Shown piece after piece: positions 21,243-25,804 of a stretch of DNA of 25,804 nt (the stretch's first letter is position 1; each line of letters opens with the position of its first letter). The translations under genes and the position numbers were made by a program. The stretch comes from Bacillota bacterium (GTDB lineage Bacteria; Bacillota; UBA994; UBA5500). The notes under the pieces were generated by a model. The model was not told where the DNA came from and ran no database searches. It saw nothing but the letters and a program-made list of their open reading frames with translations. The DNA lies in the NCBI GenBank assembly GCA_023436245.1, contig JAEZJZ010000077.1, forward strand, positions 1 to 25,804, read 5' to 3'.

Positions 21243-21941
21243 TCATGCCCGGCGGGAGTGTGGCAAGAAGGTCCGTCCCCAGTCAGTCACGTCCCCTAGT
21301 CGGTCACAGCTTGTTTGTGTCGCCCACCCCTCACGCGCTACCGCAAGTCTGCGGTTTCACGCTTCAGGTGACCCGCACGGACAGGACCGGGACAGATTCT
21401 TCGTTGCACTCAGAATGATATTCTCGGGGTAGACTTCTGTAATGGATCGAAGGGACGTCGTCAAGTGTTAACGGCATGCCAAGAGCGCCAGAGGGCAGGC
21501 TTGGTTCGCGCAAGCCACGCGTTGGCTGCCCCAAATCAGATGAGCGAGCGAGGCCGGAGTACGGACAGCAACTGTTTGAGCCGCCCTAGCGTTTATGTCC
21601 TCCACTGCAAATCCTATGAGGACGCGTCGGAACGCGAATCGCCTCAGAACGAAGAGCACGAGCGCCGGAGGCATATGGAACGGCGCCCGCGCGCCGTTGC
21701 TGGACCCCGGTCGAGTCGAGCTCATTACATCACTCTCACTGGCAGACATGCGTGGCGGTGCGACCAGCCTGTCCGAACGGCGCGGTGAGAGAGGGGTTTC
21801 GCCCCGGGTCTCCCGTTTCTCCTGTCCATCCCCATCGCTTCCTCGCTTCGCGCGTGGCAAAACCCCCATGATTGACTAATCACAATCTACGATGAAAGCT
21901 TTTCAGAGCGGCGCGCCAATAGGACCACCGCCGTTGTGGCA
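21243..21941. other. Gene-poor stretch between spoIIP and the IS110 element
   Basis: I see no credible gene in these 700 bases: the open frames have no good ribosome site and an arginine/serine-rich, shadow-like composition. Several short perfect hairpins occur: ACCGCA/TGCGGT (21339-21354), AACGGCGC/GCGCCGTT (21679-21698) and TGATT/AATCA (about 21869-21882). A GTCCGTCCCC-type repeat lies near the left end. It looks like decayed or repeat-derived intergenic DNA. Confidence 0.5.
21268..21306. repeat. Degenerate tandem repeat CGTCCCC..AGTC.GTCAC, with a copy of its edge at 23506-23518
   Basis: CGTCCCCAGTCAGTCAC (21274-21290) is followed at once by CGTCCCCTAGTCGGTCAC (from 21290), two units of about 17 bases. 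The 13-mer AAGGTCCGTCCCC at the left edge (21268-21280) recurs exactly at 23506-23518, on the other side of the IS110 element. The reverse complement (GGGGACGGACCTT) resembles short dispersed repeats I have seen in clostridial genomes. Confidence 0.5.
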
Positions 21942-21951
21942 TATTATGGAT

Positions 21952-22099
21952 GGCAGGCGTAGTGCGGGACTTTTAATGATGGAACAACCTCGGGGGCAAA
22001 ACCGCATGCAGTCGGAGGAGCACAATCTATTGTTGCCCCTTGCTATGACAAGGTGAGCACGTGAGAAAAAATACCTTATCTCTACTGACTGTGCCTGCC
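21952..22099 (+). ncRNA. Candidate bridge RNA of the IS110 element
   Basis: The 148 bases just upstream of the transposase fold on paper into a closed structure. GGCAGGCGTAGT (21952-21963) pairs over 12 consecutive positions (two G-U) with ACTGTGCCTGCC (22088-22099). Inside are stem I, GGGGCAA/TTGCCCC (21993-21999 with 22033-22039), holding a 33-base loop, and stem II, AAGGT/ACCTT (22050-22054 with 22073-22077), holding an 18-base loop. A TATTAT -10-like box at 21942-21947 places the start of transcription almost exactly at the first paired base. Known IS110-group elements encode a bridge RNA in this position, with two loops that pair with target and donor DNA. The pairing is seen; the function is inferred from the family. 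Confidence 0.5.
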
Positions 22100-22125
22100 T
22101 ACATCTTTATTAAGGCGGTGGTTGA

Positions 22126-23360
22126 ATGGATGCGATTCTGGAAAAGTGCTGTGGAATGGACGTTCATCGAGACACGGTAGTGGCTTGCCTGCTAACAGGA
22201 GCGCTCGATCAGCGACCCAAGAAAGTCATGAGGACGTTTTCAACGATCTCCAAAGACCTGCACCAAATGCGGGCGTGGTTGCTGGAGGAGGGCTGTGTTC
22301 ACGTGGCCATGGAGAGTACAGGGGTCTACTGGAAGCCGATCTACGCTGTGCTAGAAGATGACTTCGAGATCCGGCTGGCCAACGCGCAACGCATCAAGAA
22401 CGTACCGGGTCGCAAGACTGATGTCAGTGATGCAGAGTGGATCGCCAAGCTGCTTCGCTCTGGTCTGATTGCGGGGAGCTTTGTACCTCCAGAAGACATC
22501 AGAGAACTGCGAGAGCTCACTCGGTATCGGAAGAAGCTCTTGGGAAACTGCACTGCCGAGAAGAACCGCATTTTGAAGTACCTAGAGAGTGCGGGAGTCA
22601 AGATAGCCAGCGTAATCTCTGACGCATTCGGTAAAACGGGACGTGAGTTGCTGCAAAGGCTAATGGATGGTCAGAGGCTTGACCAGGTCACAGTTCTCAG
22701 CCTAGCTAAGGGCAACATCAAGACCAAGGTGACTCAATTGATGGACGCACTAGAAGCCCCGCTGTCGTCTCATCAGAGATTCATGATCAGACAATCATGG
22801 GGACATCTTGCCTATCTTGAGAATGCCGTAGAGGAACTGGACGCGACTATTGACAACCATCTTCAGGACTACAAAACAGAGGTGGCCCTGTTAAAAACCA
22901 TACCTGGCGTGGACCAAAATAGCGCGGCTGCCCTTATTGCCGAGATTGGGGTGGATATGTCTCAGTTCCATTCCGAGAACCATCTTGCTTCGTGGGCAGG
23001 GCTTTCTCCTGGAAACAACGAGAGCGCAGGAAAAAAAAGTCCTCACGCACCCCTCACGGCAATCCTCATGTGAAGTCAGTTCTCGCAGAATGCGCCTGGG
23101 CGGCATCCCGCACCAAAACGACCTACTTAGCCACACGCTACTGGAAGCTAGCAGGGCGACGAGGGGCCAAGAAGGCACTGATTGCCACCGCGCACAGAAT
23201 GCTCATCATTTCATACTTCATCCTGCTCCGAAAGGAACCGTACTATGAACTGGTCTCCAATCTTGATGAACGCGCAAAACAGCGCAAGGTCACTAAGTTG
23301 GTCAGACAGCTCAAGGAACTAGGCATTGACACAGCAAGAATAGCCATCACGGCAAACTAG
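22126..23360 (+). pseudogene. IS110-family transposase, frameshifted in an A8 run
   Basis: The first frame runs from ATG 22126 to TGA 23071-23073. The rest of the protein continues in the -1 frame from the A run (23031-23038) to TAG 23358-23360. Joined, they give about 411 residues, a normal IS110 length. The N-terminal RuvC-like DEDD domain has D12 (GMDVHRD), E63 (AMESTG), D99 and D102 (KTDVSDAEW). The C-terminal Transposase_20 domain has IPGVDQNSAAALIAEIG and ASWAGLSPGNNESAGK, where a serine is catalytic in the family. After the shift the protein reads GNPHVKSVLAECAWAASRTK and LIATAHRMLII, as expected. One extra A would restore the frame. It may be a true inactivating deletion, a sequencing error in a homopolymer, or slippage-dependent expression; the heptamer A AAA AAA is slip-prone. 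Confidence 0.85.
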
Positions 23361-23377
23361 CCAAAAGGTGAGGTCTT

Positions 23378-23402
23378 CGGGCCCGCCATTATGGCTGGCC
23401 CG
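23378..23402 (+). terminator. Hairpin just after the transposase, possible terminator
   Basis: CGGGCC.GCCAT pairs with ATGGC.GGCCCG across one mismatch (23378-23402), 18 bp after the stop codon. No T run follows directly; TTTTT comes 16 bases later. It may mark the right part of the element instead. Confidence 0.4.
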
Positions 23403-23552
23403 GGCATTCCCTGTCCATTTTTCGGCAGTCTCGCTTTTCACCAAAATCCCCGCCGCGTCTTCAAGACTAGGGGTCGCGCTCTTTCACCACAAGCTTTCGA
23501 GAAAAAAGGTCCGTCCCCGCTGCCCCGCGGTCCATTGCTGCGGATTGGTTGC

Positions 23553-23581
23553 TTGGTTGGCATTCCCGCGTGTGATATAAT
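23553..23581 (+). promoter_or_regulatory. Sigma-A promoter of lepA with extended -10
   Basis: TTGGTT (23553-23558), a 17-base spacer and a perfect TATAAT (23576-23581) preceded by TGA, which makes an extended -10. The expected start near 23588 gives a leader of about 33 bases. Confidence 0.75.
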
Positions 23582-23620
23582 ACTTTGACATATGAGCCAA
23601 CCAAAGGAGAGGTAAACAGG

Positions 23621-25438
23621 GTGCAAAGCCAGATACGCAATTTCTGCATCATTGCTCACATAGATCACGGTAAGTCCACGCTGGCTGACCGCCTGATTCA
23701 GGCGACAGGCACTCTTTCGGAGCGGGAGATGGTGGAGCAGGTGCTTGACTCCATGGACTTGGAGCGGGAGCGCGGCATCACCATCAAGCTGACGACAGTG
23801 CGCATGGTCTATCGTGCGTCTGATGGGCAGGAATACACGCTTAACCTGATCGACACCCCCGGGCATGTGGACTTCACCTACGAGGTCTCCCGCAGCATCG
23901 CTGCCTGTGAGGGTGCGCTGCTGGTGGTGGACGCCGTGCAGGGGATAGAGGCGCAGACTCTGGCCAACGTCTACTTGGCCATGGAGCACGATCTGACCAT
24001 CATTCCGGTGATCAACAAGATCGACCTGCCGGGAGCAGACCCGGAACGAGTGAAGCGGGAGATTGAAGAGGTGATCGGCATCGATGCCGAACACGCCATT
24101 TTGTCGTCCGCCAAAGAGGGCATCGGCATTGAGGAGATCCTGGAACGTATCGTGCGTGATGTTCCTGCGCCGACCGGCAGCGAAGACAAGACCCTGCGGG
24201 CCCTCATCTTCGACTCACACTATGACGATTATCGCGGCGTGATCACCTACGTGCGTGTGGTCGACGGCAGACTTGAGCCGGGCATGAAGGTGCGCATGAT
24301 GGCCACCGGACGGGAGTTCGAGGTGGATCAGGTAGGTACCTTCGTGCCAGCGACGCTGCAACTACCGGTGCTCGAAACGGGGATGGTGGGCTACATGTCC
24401 GCCAGTATCAAGAACGTTCGCGACACCCGCGTCGGTGACACGATCACGGCCGCCAAGAACGCGGCGACCGAACCGTTGCCGGGCTACCAAAAGGTACTGC
24501 CCATGGTCTACTGCGGGCTTTACCCGATCGACACCATCCAGTATGATGATCTGCGCACCGCTCTGGAAAAGCTGCAACTGAACGACGCCAGCCTGATCTA
24601 CGAGCCGGAGACATCGGAGGCCTTGGGCTTCGGCTTCCGCTGCGGGTTCCTCGGCCTGCTGCACATGGAAATCGTGCAGGAACGGCTGGAGCGAGAGTAT
24701 GGGCTCGACCTGATCACCACAGCCCCGAACACCATCTATCAGGTGACCTCCACCGATGGCACTGTCAGTTTGGTGGACAACCCGGCTGCCCTGCCGCCAG
24801 TCGGGCAGATTGAGCACCTGGCTGAGCCGTATGTGCGCGCTTCCATCATCGTGCCGTCAGAGTTCATCGGCAACATGATGGAACTGTCCCAAGAGAAGCG
24901 GGGCAGCTTCAAGAACATGGAGTATCTGGACACCAGTCGGGTGGTTTTGACCTACGAACTGCCGCTGTCCGAGATTCTGTATGATTTCTTCGACCAGTTG
25001 AAGTCTCGCAGCAAAGGTTACGCTTCATTAGATTACGATGTGATTGGCTACCGCGAGAGCGCTCTGGAGCGGCTGGATGTGTTGATCGGCGGCGAGATCG
25101 TGGACGCGCTCTCTTCCATCGTGCACAAGGATCGCACCTATGTGCGTGGCCGCGCACTGGTGGAGAAGCTCCGGCGCCTGATTCCTCGGCAGTTGTTCGA
25201 TATTCCGGTGCAGGCGGCCGTCGGCAGCAAGGTGATCGCGCGCGAGACGGTGAAGGCGTTGCGCAAGGACGTCCTGGCTAAGTGCTACGGCGGCGACATC
25301 AGCCGTAAGCGCAAGCTGCTGGAAAAGCAGAAGGAAGGCAAGAAGCGCATGAAGATGGTTGGCCGCGTGGAAGTCCCGCAGGAAGCCTTCGTGGCTGCCC
25401 TGTCCTCCGACGAATCCAAGGACAAATCCAAGAAGTGA
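23621..25438 (+). CDS. lepA: Elongation factor 4 (LepA), ribosomal back-translocase GTPase
   Basis: 605 residues. The start is GTG 23621, eight bases after AAAGGAGAGG; the frame is open further upstream but runs into the promoter. LepA is a ribosome-binding GTPase related to EF-G, implicated in correcting translocation and in 30S assembly. GTPase motifs: G1 AHIDHGKST (12-20), G2 RGITI (51-55), G3 DTPGHVDF (78-85), G4 NKIDLPGAD and SSAKEG (G5). EF-G-like domains II, III and V follow, with GYQKVLPMVYCGLYP and GFGFRCGFLGLLHMEI, and then the LepA-specific C-terminal domain with VGSKVIARETVKALRKDVLAKCYGGD, SRKRKLLEKQKEGKKRMK and VEVPQEAFVA. Complete. The hemW start overlaps its stop. Confidence 0.97.
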   Translation: MQSQIRNFCIIAHIDHGKSTLADRLIQATGTLSEREMVEQVLDSMDLERERGITIKLTTVRMVYRASDGQEYTLNLIDTPGHVDFTYEVSRSIAACEGALLVVDAVQGIEAQTLANVYLAMEHDLTIIPVINKIDLPGADPERVKREIEEVIGIDAEHAILSSAKEGIGIEEILERIVRDVPAPTGSEDKTLRALIFDSHYDDYRGVITYVRVVDGRLEPGMKVRMMATGREFEVDQVGTFVPATLQLPVLETGMVGYMSASIKNVRDTRVGDTITAAKNAATEPLPGYQKVLPMVYCGLYPIDTIQYDDLRTALEKLQLNDASLIYEPETSEALGFGFRCGFLGLLHMEIVQERLEREYGLDLITTAPNTIYQVTSTDGTVSLVDNPAALPPVGQIEHLAEPYVRASIIVPSEFIGNMMELSQEKRGSFKNMEYLDTSRVVLTYELPLSEILYDFFDQLKSRSKGYASLDYDVIGYRESALERLDVLIGGEIVDALSSIVHKDRTYVRGRALVEKLRRLIPRQLFDIPVQAAVGSKVIARETVKALRKDVLAKCYGGDISRKRKLLEKQKEGKKRMKMVGRVEVPQEAFVAALSSDESKDKSKK

Positions 25439-25804
25439 CACCCAGCGCACTGCCCCTCGGGGATCCCGCGCCAAAGGACGGACTTCTCCCGTCCGACGCA
25501 GCAGCGGCGGCTGCAGAGCGGAAATTCGGGCTGTACGTCCACATTCCGTTCTGCGCCGTACGCTGCGGCTACTGCGACTTCAACACCTACACCGCTACCG
25601 AACTGGGTGGAGGTGCCTCGCAGGACGCCTACGCGGCCACAGCCGCGCAGGAGGTGCGTTTCGCTGCCGGGGCGCTGACGGCGTCAGGCCTTCCCGAACG
25701 CCCCATTGAGACTGTCTTCTTCGGCGGCGGAACCCCAACCCTGCTGCCCGCCGAAGACCTGGCCGCCATCCTGGGCACAGCCGTACAGCAGTGGGGTCTG
25801 GCAC
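25435..25804 (+). CDS. hemW: HemW, radical SAM haem chaperone (5' part, runs off the window)
   Basis: The first 123 residues are visible; the gene is cut by the window end. The frame opens at GTG 25435, which overlaps the lepA stop in GTGA and so suggests translational coupling; no strong ribosome site is present. HemW (long annotated as HemN-like coproporphyrinogen III oxidase) is a radical SAM protein that binds haem and is thought to deliver it to respiratory enzymes. Evidence: GLYVHIPFCAVRCGYCDFNT with the CxxxCxxC iron-sulphur motif (C39, C43, C46) and VFFGGGTPTLLP, the glycine-rich SAM-binding motif. About 28 residues before GLYVHIPFC are extra compared with many homologues, so the true start could lie later. 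lepA-hemW is a standard Firmicutes pair. Confidence 0.92.
   Translation, partial: MTPSALPLGDPAPKDGLLPSDAAAAAAERKFGLYVHIPFCAVRCGYCDFNTYTATELGGGASQDAYAATAAQEVRFAAGALTASGLPERPIETVFFGGGTPTLLPAEDLAAILGTAVQQWGLA

Larger units (their letters stand above)
21942..23402 (+). mobile_element. IS110-family insertion sequence (ends approximate)
   Basis: A frameshifted DEDD transposase (22126-23360) with a structured non-coding region in front. IS110 elements lack clear terminal inverted repeats, so the ends cannot be fixed from one copy. The limits given run from the -10-like box before the RNA to the hairpin after the transposase. One clue to the left end is the 9-mer CACAATCTA, present both at 21881-21889 and inside the RNA loop at 22021-22029. 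The element lies between spoIIP and lepA, intergenic and apparently harmless. Confidence 0.75.

Noticed and set aside
21468..21869. Open frames of 107-133 residues in the gene-poor stretch before the IS110 element
   Set aside because: No good ribosome site, arginine/serine/alanine-rich low-information sequence, overlapping frames on both strands, and no recognisable motif.

Overview
The window reads as chromosomal DNA of an endospore-forming Bacillota (Firmicutes) with fairly high GC. The evidence is the set of sporulation and germination genes (sleB, ypeB, gpr, spoIIP), the usual Firmicutes order comEA ... comEC-holA-rpsT(-)-gpr-spoIIP-lepA-hemW, near-perfect AAGGAGGTG Shine-Dalgarno sequences and many GC-rich hairpin-plus-T terminators. 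I cannot name the genus from sequence alone.

Layout. (1) 1-5871: two tandem, diverged copies of a four-gene membrane-protein cassette, in the order DUF6754-like protein / six-helix membrane protein / membrane-anchored protein with a ~215-residue domain / polytopic membrane protein. The first copy is cut by the window start. Each copy ends in a perfect hairpin terminator, and the second has its own AT-rich leader. No function is known to me; this is the best candidate here for an undescribed system. (2) 5872-7790: a divergent ATP-type PEP carboxykinase with a clear sigma-A promoter surrounded by four copies of ATTGTC/GACAAT. (3) 7828-10000: an OmpR/PhoB-type response regulator and a PhoR/WalK-like histidine kinase. 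(4) 10248-11184: comEA and a small cysteine-containing protein, closed by a very long hairpin. (5) 11189-13414: the sleB-ypeB germination pair behind a forespore-sigma-like promoter. (6) 13533-16965: comEC and holA, converging on rpsT (minus strand) across a symmetrical terminator. (7) 17319-19013: a YvlD-like membrane protein and the spore protease gpr, again behind a forespore-sigma-like promoter, followed by REP-like palindromes. (8) 19098-20051: a ZIP metal transporter with a Fur-box-like site. (9) 20127-21242: spoIIP. (10) 21243-23550: a gene-poor stretch with an IS110-family element. Its transposase is frameshifted in an A8 run, and a folded non-coding RNA (candidate bridge RNA) lies just upstream of it. 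(11) 23553-end: lepA and the start of hemW, overlapping by four bases.

How the genes fit together: SleB/YpeB and GPR act in spore germination (cortex lysis, SASP degradation) and SpoIIP in engulfment. ComEA and ComEC are DNA-uptake proteins. HolA, RpsT, LepA and HemW are housekeeping. The IS110 element separates spoIIP from lepA, which are close neighbours in many related genomes. All protein identifications rest on reading motifs by eye; no database search was possible.
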